From contig NZ_JALJCJ010000003.1 in NCBI RefSeq assembly GCF_022899935.1, positions 62,001-126,000 of the forward strand: a stretch of 64,000 nt of DNA. The letters run 5' to 3'. This stretch comes from Shinella curvata. GTDB lineage: Bacteria > Pseudomonadota > Alphaproteobacteria > Rhizobiales > Rhizobiaceae. Numbering within the stretch: the first letter of the stretch is position 1; each line of letters opens with the position of its first letter. A program made the translations under genes and the position numbers. The notes under the pieces are model-generated. The model had not been told where the DNA came from. It did not search any database and worked only from the letters and a program-made list of their open reading frames with translations. This document shows, one piece after another, positions 38,954 to 48,154 of this stretch.

Positions 38954-39474
38954 TCGATCACAAAGGTCCGGAACATAACGTTGGTTACGCGCCCTTCGGA
39001 CCTGAGGTCAACCCGCTCCTGCAGGTCGTCCCGGAGATATTGGAAACCGCGCGGCCCCTGCACCTGCTGCAGTGTGACCGTTCGCATATAGGCCATGATG
39101 TCCTGGTGGACCTCTTCGGCGAGCTTGACGTCCGCCGCGCCCTTGAACATCAGCGCGACCTCGAGCCGGACGCGGTTTTCCGAGGGGTAGGCGAGATTGC
39201 TGGTGATCGGATCGAGCAGCACGATGCCGTTGGCTGCGGTCGAAATATGCGGGATTTCCTCGCCGGCCTCGGCCTTGCCGCCTTCGCCATGACCACCTGC
39301 GGCAGGCTCGGCCTTGGCCGCTTCCTCCGCCGGCTTTTCGGCCGGCGGCGGGGCCAGCATGTTGCCCACAACCCAGCCGCCGCCAGCGGCAAACAGCGTC
39401 AGGACGGCGATGATCGCGATGGTTATGACGATCGACGGCTTCTTTTCCGCGACGACCTGCTCTTCTTCCGCCAT
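38950..39474 (-). CDS. fliL: Flagellar basal body-associated protein FliL
   Basis: Inner-membrane protein (174 aa) near the stator. Start ATG 39472-39474 gives MAEEEQVVAEKKPS followed by a single helix (residues 15-37), an Ala/Glu/Pro-rich linker and a C-terminal domain ending RVTNVMFRTFVIE as in FliL. An upstream frame would add 24 non-conserved residues. Coupled to fliP. Confidence 0.93.
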   Translation of the reverse strand: MAEEEQVVAEKKPSIVITIAIIAVLTLFAAGGGWVVGNMLAPPPAEKPAEEAAKAEPAAGGHGEGGKAEAGEEIPHISTAANGIVLLDPITSNLAYPSENRVRLEVALMFKGAADVKLAEEVHQDIMAYMRTVTLQQVQGPRGFQYLRDDLQERVDLRSEGRVTNVMFRTFVIE

Positions 39475-39506
39475 GTCTTTCTTCCCGTTTCCTGGGTTTG
39501 CCCGCG

Positions 39507-40217
39507 TCAGAGCGGCGAGAACAGGTCGACGGCCTGCTGGCCCCACGGCGGCTGCTGCACTTCGGTCAGGCGGCCTCGGCCACCGTAGGAGATGCGGGCT
39601 TCCGCGATCTTCTCGTAGGAGATCTGGTTGTTGGCATCGACATCCTGCGGCCGGACGATACCGGCGACGTTGAGAATGCGCAGCTCGTGATTGACGCGCA
39701 CTTCCTGGGAACCGCTGATCAGAAGGTTGCCGTTCTCGATGACGCCCGTCACGACGGCGGCGACAAGCAGGTTGAGCCGCTCTGCACGCTCGGTCGAACC
39801 GTCGCCCTTCGTGCTGGTCGAGGAGCCGTAGGTCAGATCGCCCTCGGTATCGACCTTGAAGTTGTTGCCCGAACCGCCGATACCGAAATTCATGCCGCTT
39901 TTGTTGGTCCGTGAGCGGTCCGTCTTGTTGTCGAAACTCGCCCGGTCGTTGACGCGGATGTTGACGGTCATGATGTCGCCGACCTTGAAGGCGCGCGAGT
40001 CCTTGAAGAGCGCCGACTGCTGGTCGCTCCAGATCGAATAGCCGGCAACCGCCGTGCGCGGCTGCTTAGGATACATCGCCATCTGCGGCGTTTCGGCATA
40101 GTTCAGCCCACTGCCGATCGGGCTCATAGCCGGCGCCTTCCCGATTTCCTTGAGAGCCTGGCTGGAGCAGCTCGACAATGCCAGCGCGACGGCGAGTGCA
40201 GAGGCGATCTTCTTCAT
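39507..40217 (-). CDS. flgH: Flagellar L-ring lipoprotein FlgH
   Basis: Outer-membrane L-ring subunit (236 aa). Lipoprotein signal with lipobox ALSSC (Cys17). FlgH motifs: SIWSDQQSALFKDSRAFKVG, GDIMTVNIRVNDRASFDNKT and the C-terminal VRPQDVDANNQISYEKIAEA. Four-base overlap with motE. Confidence 0.96.
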   Translation of the reverse strand: MKKIASALAVALALSSCSSQALKEIGKAPAMSPIGSGLNYAETPQMAMYPKQPRTAVAGYSIWSDQQSALFKDSRAFKVGDIMTVNIRVNDRASFDNKTDRSRTNKSGMNFGIGGSGNNFKVDTEGDLTYGSSTSTKGDGSTERAERLNLLVAAVVTGVIENGNLLISGSQEVRVNHELRILNVAGIVRPQDVDANNQISYEKIAEARISYGGRGRLTEVQQPPWGQQAVDLFSPL

Positions 40218-40744
40218 GACGGATCCTTTGAGGTGTTCGGATCGCCCGCGACGGCGATGATACGGGTGAGCAGCGCGGCCTTGTCGGCCGGCATCTCGCC
40301 GAGGATGGTGCTCGACTGGCGCGGCGGAAGCTTCATGACGATCGCCGAAGCGATCTGCGGGTTGAGTTCGGCAAGCTGGGCCGCCGCCGCATCCGGCTTC
40401 ATCTTGCGGTAAATCTCGACGAGTCCGCCTTCCGCCTGCTTCAGGAAGGCGTTGCGACGGTTCAACCAGTCTTCGTATTCGGCGCGCCGGGCTTCCAGCG
40501 TCCTGATGCGTTCGTCGACGTCCTTCTGGAGGGTTTCCAGCTCCTGCTTCTGGAGGAGATAACGCTGGTCGCGCGCGGCGTCGGCAATGTTGGTGCAGAA
40601 TTCGCGAATCTCGTCGGCGCTGGCATTCGTGGTCGTGATAACAGGGCGCTCCTCGGCGAAGGCGCCGGGAATGGCCATCATGACGAAACCGGCGAGCGGC
40701 AAAGCGAGCCTGCGGGCAAGGGTAGAGAGGGTCATGGTTGTCAT
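40214..40744 (-). CDS. motE: MotC chaperone MotE
   Basis: Periplasmic protein (176 aa) known in S. meliloti to stabilise and fold MotC. A signal peptide (residues 1-30, LALPLAGFVMMAIPGAFA) precedes a coiled coil at about 55-105 (LQKQELETLQKDVDERIRTL) and an MgtE-N-like domain (LNPQIASAIVMKLPPRQSS) near the end. It overlaps flgI and flgH, four bases each, within the basal-body operon. Confidence 0.88.
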   Translation of the reverse strand: MTTMTLSTLARRLALPLAGFVMMAIPGAFAEERPVITTTNASADEIREFCTNIADAARDQRYLLQKQELETLQKDVDERIRTLEARRAEYEDWLNRRNAFLKQAEGGLVEIYRKMKPDAAAAQLAELNPQIASAIVMKLPPRQSSTILGEMPADKAALLTRIIAVAGDPNTSKDPS

Positions 40745-41856
40745 TGCAGCACCAGTTCTGCCTGGAGGGCGCCCGCCGTCTTGATGCTCTGCAGGATCGA
40801 GATGATGCCGTCAGGCTTGACGCCGATGCTGTTCAGCCCCGAGACGAGCGAGCGCAGGCTGGAGCCGTCGAGCAAGGCAACCTGCCCGCCGTCCTGCTGG
40901 ACGAGGATGTCGGTGCTCGGTTCGACCGCCGTCTCTCCGCGGGAGAAGGGTTCAGGCTGGACGACCTTCGGCATTTCGTTGACCTGCACGGTGAGTGTTC
41001 CGTAACTGACCGCGACAGGCGAGATGCGCACGTCCTGACCGATGACGATCGTGCCCGTTCGCTCGTTGATGACGACACGCGCCGGCACATCGGTCTCTAT
41101 GACGAGGTTTTCGATATCGGCCATCAGGCGGGCAAGGTCGGCCATCTTGGGCTTGGCGATATAGACCGACTGCGAATCACGCGATTCGGCAATCGGATTG
41201 CCGTATTGGGCGGCCGCATAGCGGTTGATGGCATCGGCCATGCCGACTGAAGTCGAGAAGTCCGGGTTGCGCAGTTGCAGAACGAGATCGGACGAATCCT
41301 TGAAGCGCGACGGAAGTTCACGCTCGATGATCGCACCATTCGGCACGCGCCCGGCGGTGGTGACGCCCTGCTGCACCGTCGCGGCCTCGCCGCCGGCGCT
41401 GATGCCGGTTACGACGATGGAGCCTTGCGCCACCGCGTAGATCTGGCCGTCGGCGCCCGAAAGCGAGGTCATGACGAGTGTGCCGCCGCGCAGCGACGAA
41501 GCGTCGCCGAGCGAGCCGACCGTCACGTCTATGCGGCTGCCGGGGCTGGCAAAAGGCGGCAGGTTGGCGGTGACGAGCACGGCCGCGATGTTCTTGGCGC
41601 GTGTCTGCGTGCCGACCATGGAGATGCCGAGGTTCTGCAGCATCGCGCGCATGGACTGTTCGGTGAACGGCGAGGAGCGCATGCTGTCGCCGGTGCCCTG
41701 GAGACCGACGACGAGGCCGTAGCCAATGAGCTGGTTGTCACGGCCGGCCTGCAAGGAGGCAACGTCCTTGATGCGGGCGGCCGGCAGCGCCGGGCCGGTA
41801 GCAAGCATGATGCACGCGAGAACGGCAACGACGCGACGGAGGAAAAGCTGCATCAT
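40741..41856 (-). CDS. flgI: Flagellar P-ring protein FlgI
   Basis: Periplasmic P-ring subunit (371 aa). Signal peptide at residues 1-25, then ARIKDVASLQAGRDNQLIGY and GLVVGLQGTGDS, and later MRAMLQNLGI and ARVVINERTGTIVIGQDVRI, all FlgI hallmarks. Overlaps flgA by four bases, its dedicated assembly chaperone. Confidence 0.97.
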   Translation of the reverse strand: MMQLFLRRVVAVLACIMLATGPALPAARIKDVASLQAGRDNQLIGYGLVVGLQGTGDSMRSSPFTEQSMRAMLQNLGISMVGTQTRAKNIAAVLVTANLPPFASPGSRIDVTVGSLGDASSLRGGTLVMTSLSGADGQIYAVAQGSIVVTGISAGGEAATVQQGVTTAGRVPNGAIIERELPSRFKDSSDLVLQLRNPDFSTSVGMADAINRYAAAQYGNPIAESRDSQSVYIAKPKMADLARLMADIENLVIETDVPARVVINERTGTIVIGQDVRISPVAVSYGTLTVQVNEMPKVVQPEPFSRGETAVEPSTDILVQQDGGQVALLDGSSLRSLVSGLNSIGVKPDGIISILQSIKTAGALQAELVLQ

Positions 41857-42362
41857 CGTGCCACCACATGTACGGTTCCGTCTTCCATGACCGTGCCGGA
41901 GACGATCACGCCGGAATCCTTGTTGCGAACCTTGATGAGTTCGCCGATCGCCGCGTCCTGAAGCGGCGTACCGGCGGCGCGCAGGATCATCGCGCCGTTG
42001 TCGAAGACGAGCTGGACGGTGGTGCCGCGGGATACCGCGAAGGGTTCGCGCAGCGCCGAGACGAGGATGACGCGGCCTGCGAGCAGGGTGCGCTTCGTGA
42101 TGAGACCGTCGACCTGGCCGATGTTTTCGGCATAGCCCTTGACGATGTTCGGATTGGTCACCTCGACCTCTTCGAGCAGACCCGCCTGGATTTCCTCGCC
42201 GGGATAGATGGTGCGTTTCGGCACGACGGCCATGCGCGCATCGGCAAGCGCAGCGTCGGCCGCGAAAAGACCGACGAGCACGGCTGACGCGGCAAGGGCT
42301 GCGTGCCGCGAGGCCGAGAGGGTCTTTGCTTTGCGAAGGGCTGCTATCAGGCGAAACATCAT
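41853..42362 (-). CDS. flgA: P-ring assembly chaperone FlgA
   Basis: Periplasmic chaperone (169 aa) for P-ring formation. N-terminal signal segment at about residues 22-41 (ALAASAVLVGLFAADAALA) and SAF/FlgA-type region MAVVPKRTIYPGEEI then LAGRVILVSALREP and IKVRNKDSGVIVSGTV. Situated between flgG and flgI. Confidence 0.93.
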   Translation of the reverse strand: MMFRLIAALRKAKTLSASRHAALAASAVLVGLFAADAALADARMAVVPKRTIYPGEEIQAGLLEEVEVTNPNIVKGYAENIGQVDGLITKRTLLAGRVILVSALREPFAVSRGTTVQLVFDNGAMILRAAGTPLQDAAIGELIKVRNKDSGVIVSGTVMEDGTVHVVAR

Positions 42363-42385
42363 GTTCCCCGCGTGTCTGTCGGTTG

Positions 42386-43168
42386 TTATCTCAGGTTCTT
42401 GCTGACCACGGCCGCCATTTCGTCGGCTGCCTGGATGATCTTGGAATTCATCTCGTAGGCGCGCTGAGCCGAGATCAGGTCGGTGATTTCCTTGACCGGA
42501 TCGACGTTGGATGCCTCGAGGTAGTTCTGCTGGATATAAGCGAAGCCCGCTTCGTCCGGCGCACCGACATTCGCCGGGCCGGAAGCCGCAGTCTCGCGGT
42601 AGAGGTTTTCGCCGAGCGGCTCGAGGCCGGCTTCGTTGACGAAGTTCGCCAGCGTGATCTGGCCGAGATCCTGCTGCTGGCCTGCAACCGTCGCATAGAC
42701 CTGGCCGGATTTGCTGACGGTGACTTCGGTAGCGTCCTGCGGCACGGTGATGCCGGGCACGACCGTGTAGCCGTCGAGCGTCACGAGCTGGCCGTCGGCA
42801 TTGGTGTTGAAGGCGCCGGCGCGGGTGTAGAGCGTGGAGCCGTCGGCCGCCTCGATCTGGAACCAGCCACGGCCGATCAGCGCCAAGTCGAAGGAATTGC
42901 CCGTCGAAACGAGGCCGCCCTGGAGGTGCAGGTTGCGCACGGCCGCGGTCTTGACGCCGAGACCGACGATGGCGCCTTCCGGCACCACGGCCTGGTTGGC
43001 GCGGTTCGGCACGCCGGCGGCACGCTCGGTCTGATAGAGAAGGTCGGAGAACTCGGCACGGGCGCGCTTGAAGCCGGTCGTGTTGATGTTCGCGATGTTG
43101 TTCGCGATGACTTCAAGATTGGTTTGCTGCGCGTTCATGCCGGTGGCGGCGATGGCAAGGGCTTTCAT
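42386..43168 (-). CDS. flgG: Distal rod protein FlgG
   Basis: Exported distal rod subunit (260 aa). N-terminus [20 protein letters not shown] with [14 protein letters not shown] and C-terminus [21 protein letters not shown]. Nine bases after fliE. Confidence 0.97.
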   Translation of the reverse strand: MKALAIAATGMNAQQTNLEVIANNIANINTTGFKRARAEFSDLLYQTERAAGVPNRANQAVVPEGAIVGLGVKTAAVRNLHLQGGLVSTGNSFDLALIGRGWFQIEAADGSTLYTRAGAFNTNADGQLVTLDGYTVVPGITVPQDATEVTVSKSGQVYATVAGQQQDLGQITLANFVNEAGLEPLGENLYRETAASGPANVGAPDEAGFAYIQQNYLEASNVDPVKEITDLISAQRAYEMNSKIIQAADEMAAVVSKNLR

Positions 43169-43177
43169 GTCCGGTCC

Positions 43178-43507
43178 TCAGATCTGCATTCTTGCGACTT
43201 CGAGATAGGCGGTGACGACCTTGTCGCGGATGGCGATGGCGGTCTGCAGCGTCTGCTCGGCGTTCATGACGGCATCGACCACTTCACGGGTCGTCGCCTT
43301 GCCCTGGATGGCTTCGAAGGACTTGGTCTCGCCAAGCTTCAGCGTGTTCGTCATCTCGGTGGCCATGTCGCCCATGACCTGGGCGAAGCTCATGCCCGTG
43401 CCGGTTCCCTGCGCAGCGGCAGCGGAAACGGTGCTGGACGTCTCGTTGACGCCTGAAAGACCATTGGTGGAGAAGAGCGATTTAACGCCCGCTACGCTAT
43501 CGATCAT
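43178..43507 (-). CDS. fliE: Hook-basal body protein FliE
   Basis: MS ring-rod junction protein (109 aa). C-terminal half [20 protein letters not shown] then [18 protein letters not shown] is diagnostic. Overlaps flgC by four bases. Confidence 0.95.
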   Translation of the reverse strand: MIDSVAGVKSLFSTNGLSGVNETSSTVSAAAAQGTGTGMSFAQVMGDMATEMTNTLKLGETKSFEAIQGKATTREVVDAVMNAEQTLQTAIAIRDKVVTAYLEVARMQI

Positions 43508-43923
43508 TGCGAGGCCCTCAGGAGGTCGATGGTCGCGGAGATCAGGTCGCGCGACTGCTTGATGCTCTGCAGGTTGGCTTCATAGGAGCGATTGGCTTCC
43601 CGCATGTCCGCCATTTCGACCAGCATGTTGACGTTTGGCATCTTGACCATGCCCTGATCGTCAGCGGCCGGGTTACCGGGGTCGTATTCCGTCGAGAACT
43701 GCCCCTCGTCTTCGCCGAGGCGTTCGACCTGCACCAGCGATGCGCCGGTTGCGCGGTCGAGCTCGGAGGCGAAGGTCACCGTCTTGCGGCGGAACGGGTC
43801 GGCACCGGGCGTGTCGCCCGTCGAACGGGCGTTGGCCAGGTTTTCCGATACGATGCGAATGCGGGTTGACTGCGCCTCAAGTCCCGAGGCCGCGACTTTC
43901 AGGGAAGCTACGAGCGGATCCAT
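43504..43923 (-). CDS. flgC: Proximal rod protein FlgC
   Basis: Exported rod subunit (139 aa). [22 protein letters not shown](LANA) at the start (quoted in part) and [20 protein letters not shown] near the end. Three bases after flgB. Confidence 0.96.
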   Translation of the reverse strand: MDPLVASLKVAASGLEAQSTRIRIVSENLANARSTGDTPGADPFRRKTVTFASELDRATGASLVQVERLGEDEGQFSTEYDPGNPAADDQGMVKMPNVNMLVEMADMREANRSYEANLQSIKQSRDLISATIDLLRASQ

Positions 43924-43926
43924 TTT

Positions 43927-44307
43927 TTACCTTCTAACTGTCATCAGCATCATGCGATGAAAGGCCTTGACGAGGCCGGCATTCAACTCAAAGTCACGCT
44001 TGACCTGACCTTCCTTCATGAGTTCCTCGGCAATACCGACTGTGTTGCCGGATTCCTGCACGCCGATCTCTTCGGTGGGCTTGGTCTCGATGACGCGGCT
44101 TGCCATTTCGGTTTCGGTGAAATGACCCGGCTGCGTCGCCGCCATGCGGATGCCCGTCGTCTCGAGCACCGCCTGAAAGGGAGTTACGTCCTTCGCCTTG
44201 AACCCGGGGGTGTTGGCGTTGGCGAGGTTGCCTGCAACGACACTCTGGCGGACCGAAAGCCAATCGGCTTGTTTCGAGGCCAGTTCAAACAGTTGTATCG
44301 GTTGCAT
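43927..44307 (-). CDS. flgB: Proximal rod protein FlgB
   Basis: Exported rod subunit (126 aa). I start at ATG 44305-44307 (MQPIQLFELASKQADWLSVR), which has GGAG eight bases upstream; the ATG at 44319 sits on top of its own AAGG. It has the NLANANTPGFKAKDVTPFQ motif. First gene of a ten-gene operon down to fliP; a perfect copy of the shared flagellar motif precedes it. Confidence 0.95.
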   Translation of the reverse strand: MQPIQLFELASKQADWLSVRQSVVAGNLANANTPGFKAKDVTPFQAVLETTGIRMAATQPGHFTETEMASRVIETKPTEEIGVQESGNTVGIAEELMKEGQVKRDFELNAGLVKAFHRMMLMTVRR

Positions 44308-44333
44308 GACAAGCTCCATCCTTGTTCGAGGCG

Positions 44334-44355
44334 AACCTACGGAGCCAATCTTGCG
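44334..44355 (-). promoter_or_regulatory. Shared flagellar motif upstream of flgB
   Basis: Minus strand CGCAAG-N10-TAGGTT, 27 bp before the flgB start; the best match to the consensus in the window. Confidence 0.65.
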
Positions 44356-44505
44356 TCAGACTTGCACCGTGACGGCGCAGCTGCAAGTACCTGTATTTCC
44401 GGGATTAAATATGCTCAAGCCGCAATCATCGCGGCGAGCGGGCGGGCGGTCCGGACAAGCCAGGACCGCCGAATCGGCCGCGGGGGGCAGAGCACCCCGC
44501 AGCCT

Positions 44506-45069
44506 TTAGTTGCGCTTGATGACGTCGCCGTTGGAGGTCACGATGACCCATGCGCCCTCGCGCTGTTCCAGCGTCGCAAGGCGGCTGTTATCCGGCAGGA
44601 TCGAGCCGACGCGCACGATATACATGCCACGTGCATCCTCGATCAGCGCCCGGCCATTCGCCACATGCATCAACCGGAAGCCGGTGCTTGCCGGCAGCGG
44701 CTGGTCAAGACCCGACTCGACCGGTACCCCGAGCTTGGTTTCCTTGCCCTCGTCCGTGGCACTGGCCGTCGCGACCGGATCAACACCCTTGAGCGCCGGT
44801 TCGTTGTCGTCGTCGACCATCGCGGCCGGCGACACGCTGACCACCTCCTTGGCGCGCGTTTCCGGCAGGTTGCGGGTCGTACCGTCCCAAAGTGCCGGCA
44901 CCGAGAATTTCTCCGGATTCAGGAAGACATACCAGGGAAAGAAGGCAGCCATCGCCGCGAGCATTACGCCCGTGCCGACAAGCACCTTGTCGGCGACGCT
45001 ATAGCCGCGCCGCACCGATCGCTTGAGGGGCTGGACTGCTTCGTCCGCATCGAAATCCGTCACTGTCAT
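44506..45069 (-). CDS. Membrane protein in the fliI operon, unknown function
   Basis: 187 aa. One membrane helix at about residues 32-50 (VGTGVMLAAMAAFFPWYVFL), an acidic middle, and a C-terminal beta-rich domain (LMHVANGRALIEDARGMYIV then SILPDNSRLATLEQREGAWV) that looks like a small SH3/PilP-like fold. I do not recognise a named family. It overlaps fliI by four bases and is the last gene of the DUF1217-flgF-fliI operon, so a basal-body or export role is likely. Confidence 0.72.
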   Translation of the reverse strand: MTVTDFDADEAVQPLKRSVRRGYSVADKVLVGTGVMLAAMAAFFPWYVFLNPEKFSVPALWDGTTRNLPETRAKEVVSVSPAAMVDDDNEPALKGVDPVATASATDEGKETKLGVPVESGLDQPLPASTGFRLMHVANGRALIEDARGMYIVRVGSILPDNSRLATLEQREGAWVIVTSNGDVIKRN

Positions 45070-46472
45070 CCCCTTCGCGTGGCCGGTCCGCCGCCCTGCC
45101 CGGCCGCATTCTTCAGCGCCATGGCAAGATCGGAGAAGGAATCGCCGGCAGGTTTTTCACCTGGCGTCTGTTTGAGAACCTCGTAGATGATCGGTACCTG
45201 CTTGATCGCCATGTCGAGATCGGCGTCACCGCCGGGACGGTAGCCACCGATGAGACGGAGATCGCGGGTTTCCTCGAAGCGGTGGATCAACGCCTTCAGG
45301 CGCGACACCAGCTTCTCCTGATCCGGCGTCCAGGCCTTGCGGGCAAGACGCGAGATGGAGGCGAGCGGATTGATCGGCGGGTAGCGCCCCTCTTCCGCGA
45401 GACTGCGCTCCATCACGATGTGGCCGTCGAGAATGCCGCGCGTCGAATCGGCAATCGGGTCATTGTGGTTGTCGCCGTCGACGAGGATCGAGATGATCGC
45501 CGTGATGCTGCCTGTGCCTTCGGCGCCGGGACCTGCGCGCTCCAGCAGGCGCGGCAACTCGGTGAACACCGAGGCCGGATAGCCACGGGCGATCGGCGGC
45601 TCGCCGGCGGCGGTCGCCACTTCACGGATGGCGTGGGCAAAGCGTGTCACGCTGTCGATGATGAGCAGGACGTTGTCGCCCTGGTCACGGTAGTGCTCGG
45701 CAATCGTCACGGCGGTCAGCGGCGCCATCTTGCGCAGCATCGGGCTCTCGTCGCTGGTCGCGACGACGGCGACGGATTTCGCCAGATTGTCGCCAAGCGT
45801 ATCCTCGATGAATTCCCGCACTTCACGGCCGCGTTCGCCGACCAGCGCGATAACGACCTTGTCGAAGGCGTCTGCGCGCGCGAGCATCGACAGCAGCGTC
45901 GATTTACCGACACCCGAACCGGCGAAGATGCCGAGACGCTGGCCAAGGCAGAGTGGTGCGAAGATATCGATGGCGCGAACGCCGGTCGAAAAACCCTTCT
46001 CGACGCGCTTGCGCGTCATCGAGGGCGGAGCGGAATTGTAGATGGATCGGCGATCGTCGCCCTGCGTCAGCGGGCCGAGCCCGTCGATCGGTTCGCCGAG
46101 CGCGTTGATCGTTCGGCCGCACCAGGAGGCCGTCGGTGCGACGCGGAAGGCGCCCTTGCGGATCACCGTATCGTGGATGCTGATCGGCTCGCCCGGTTCG
46201 ATCGGGCAGACGACGACGGAATCCGGCTCGACGCGGACCACCTCGCCGAGATGGATGCCCGCCGGGCTTCTGTGCGCCACGAACTCGCCGAGCCGCACAT
46301 GGCGCGACAGGCCGCTGACCGTGTAATTGCCGGCCGCGATGGTCTGCACATGACCGCCGTGGACGACCGAGAATTCCGGTGAGGAATAGCGCTTCACGGC
46401 CCCGGCCAGCGCACTCAGCATGCGCCCGCCATCGGGAATGCGTCTCTCGTCGGGTCTGGTCTCCGCCGCCAT
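45066..46472 (-). CDS. fliI: Flagellum-specific ATPase FliI
   Basis: Cytoplasmic hexameric ATPase (468 aa) energising flagellar export. P-loop GSGVGKST at residues 185-192, Walker B VLLIIDSVTRFAHAIREVA, and the family segment ASVFTELPRLLERAG. Three bases after flgF and overlapping the next gene by four. Confidence 0.97.
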   Translation of the reverse strand: MAAETRPDERRIPDGGRMLSALAGAVKRYSSPEFSVVHGGHVQTIAAGNYTVSGLSRHVRLGEFVAHRSPAGIHLGEVVRVEPDSVVVCPIEPGEPISIHDTVIRKGAFRVAPTASWCGRTINALGEPIDGLGPLTQGDDRRSIYNSAPPSMTRKRVEKGFSTGVRAIDIFAPLCLGQRLGIFAGSGVGKSTLLSMLARADAFDKVVIALVGERGREVREFIEDTLGDNLAKSVAVVATSDESPMLRKMAPLTAVTIAEHYRDQGDNVLLIIDSVTRFAHAIREVATAAGEPPIARGYPASVFTELPRLLERAGPGAEGTGSITAIISILVDGDNHNDPIADSTRGILDGHIVMERSLAEEGRYPPINPLASISRLARKAWTPDQEKLVSRLKALIHRFEETRDLRLIGGYRPGGDADLDMAIKQVPIIYEVLKQTPGEKPAGDSFSDLAMALKNAAGQGGGPATRRG

Positions 46473-46475
46473 GGT

Positions 46476-47201
46476 TTATTTGCTTCCGCCGAGCGTACGC
46501 ACCGCTTCGTTCATCGACTCCTCGCTGTCGCGCATCAGCGAGGCAATGCTTTCAAAGGCGCGTGTGACCTGAATGAGCTGCGTCATCTCGCCGATGGCGT
46601 TGACGTTGGATTCCTCCACATAGCCCTGCACCACGCCCGCATCGATGCGGTCAACCACTGGTTCCGGCGGGATTTTCGAGATGATGCCGCTGTTGCCGGC
46701 ACGCGTGAAGCCGCCCGACAGATCGGCCTCGAAGAGGCCGAGCGCTGCCACGGGGCGGCCGTTCTGGTTGAGCTGGCCGTCGGCGCTCAGCTGGATCGCG
46801 CCATTGGTCGCATCGATCTGGATCGGTCCGCCGCCGGCATCGAGCACCGGATAGCCGTTGAGCGTCACAAGTTCACCGGCATCGGTCAGCGTGAAGCGCC
46901 CGTCGCGGGTCAGCGTCGGACCCGACGGCGTTTCGACCTGGAACCAGGCATCGCCCTTGATGGCGAAGTCCAGTGTGCCGCCGGTCTCGGTGATGCCACC
47001 GCTGCGGGTCGAAATGAATTCGTTGCCCTGCGATACGAAAGCGACGTCGGCCACCTTCTGGTCGCTTACGACCTGATTGAATTTCACCTCGGTGGCGCGG
47101 AAGCCTACAGTCGTCGAGTTCGCGACGTTGTCGGCAAGCGTGTTCAGGCGGCGTTCGAGTGCAATCTGGGACGAAAGCGATACATAGAGCCCGGTCTGCA
47201 T
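46476..47201 (-). CDS. flgF: Proximal rod protein FlgF
   Basis: Exported rod subunit (241 aa). N-terminus LYVSLSSQIALERRLNTLAD, NVANSTTVGFRATE, then GDAWFQVETPSGPTLTRDG; C-terminus LIQVTRAFESIASLMRDSE. One base after the DUF1217 gene. Confidence 0.95.
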   Translation of the reverse strand: MQTGLYVSLSSQIALERRLNTLADNVANSTTVGFRATEVKFNQVVSDQKVADVAFVSQGNEFISTRSGGITETGGTLDFAIKGDAWFQVETPSGPTLTRDGRFTLTDAGELVTLNGYPVLDAGGGPIQIDATNGAIQLSADGQLNQNGRPVAALGLFEADLSGGFTRAGNSGIISKIPPEPVVDRIDAGVVQGYVEESNVNAIGEMTQLIQVTRAFESIASLMRDSEESMNEAVRTLGGSK

Positions 47202-47202
47202 C

Positions 47203-47982
47203 TCAGCGACCTCCGAGTTTCAGGTTGTTGATGGAAAGCAGCAGGTCCGTCGAAATGCCGATGAGGCCGGACGGCTGGAAGGCGGCAAGCGAATCGATGC
47301 CCCCCGTCGGGTTTTCGAGTTCCCACATCGAGGTGAAGCGCTCGAGAAACTTGCCGACCTTCGAGGGATCCTTGAACTCGTCGAGCTTCAACACGTCTTC
47401 ATAATAGGCGGCTTGCCGGTCGATGTCGGTGGCTGCGAACTCCGCCGGAAGCTGAAGGGCGGTGCGCACCACCTGTGCAATCGCATCGTCCGCGATGATC
47501 GAGTAGCCCGAAGTGATGGAGGGCGCCATGCGCTCGAAATAGAGCGCGAGGCGAACACCCGTGTTGTCCTCGCCGGCGCTGACTTCTAGCGTCTGGCGGG
47601 TATATTTGTCGACGGTGCCTTTCTGGGCGCTCTCCATGATCGTGGCGATCTCGCCATGGCGCGCAAAATTCAGCGATTCCGCCAGCGCCTTGTAGCGCGT
47701 ATCGGTGAGCTGGTTGGCGAAGGCATCCTTGTTGTCGACGCCTTCGGTCAGCACCTTGCGCATGAAGGCCTTGGCATAGGCCATGTCCTCCAGGCCATGC
47801 GCCTTCATCACGTAGTTATAGAGGCGGCTGTCGGCGAAGAAGTCATCGACCGATTTCACGCCACCGATCTTCTCAAGGTAGTATTCCGTCTCGCGCTTGA
47901 CGTCAGGCTGCTCCGAAACACGCTTCAGCGATGTCTGGAGGTCGGAAGAAATCAACTGGTAGCTCGTATAGGTGGTCGTCAC
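47203..47982 (-). CDS. DUF1217-like flagellar-operon protein
   Basis: 259 aa. Soluble and helix-rich, with YEDVLKLDEFKDPSKVGKFL and DNTGVRLALYFERMAPSITS, resembling the DUF1217 family found in alphaproteobacterial flagellar loci; function unknown to me. I start at GTG 47980-47982 (VTTTYTSYQLISSD); the alternative TTG at 48006 has no ribosome site. The C-terminus LLLSINNLKLGGR is hydrophobic and flagellin-like in character, so an exported axial role is possible. First gene of the flgF-fliI operon. Confidence 0.75.
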   Translation of the reverse strand: MTTTYTSYQLISSDLQTSLKRVSEQPDVKRETEYYLEKIGGVKSVDDFFADSRLYNYVMKAHGLEDMAYAKAFMRKVLTEGVDNKDAFANQLTDTRYKALAESLNFARHGEIATIMESAQKGTVDKYTRQTLEVSAGEDNTGVRLALYFERMAPSITSGYSIIADDAIAQVVRTALQLPAEFAATDIDRQAAYYEDVLKLDEFKDPSKVGKFLERFTSMWELENPTGGIDSLAAFQPSGLIGISTDLLLSINNLKLGGR

Positions 47983-48035
47983 GATAGCCCGCCGATCAAG
48001 GTGCAAGAGGGCGCGATGGCCCGTTATGAGCCATA

Positions 48036-48057
48036 ATCCTGCGGCCTTTTCCTTGCG
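48036..48057 (-). promoter_or_regulatory. Variant shared flagellar motif upstream of the DUF1217-flgF-fliI operon
   Basis: Minus strand CGCAAG-N10-CAGGAT, 54 bp before the GTG. First half perfect, second half four of six bases. Confidence 0.45.
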
Positions 48058-48096
48058 CGAACCTGATCCGTAAACCGGGTGTTAGGTACAGCCTCA

Positions 48097-48118
48097 CGCA
48101 AGGCTGGAACCGTATTTC
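48097..48118 (+). promoter_or_regulatory. Shared flagellar motif upstream of motA
   Basis: Plus strand CGCAAG-N10-TATTTC, 37 bp before the motA start. Perfect first half; TA conserved in the second. It is divergent from the copy at 48036. Confidence 0.5.
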
Positions 48119-48154
48119 CAGAAGGGTCAGAATTGTGTTGGGACAACTGCGCTC

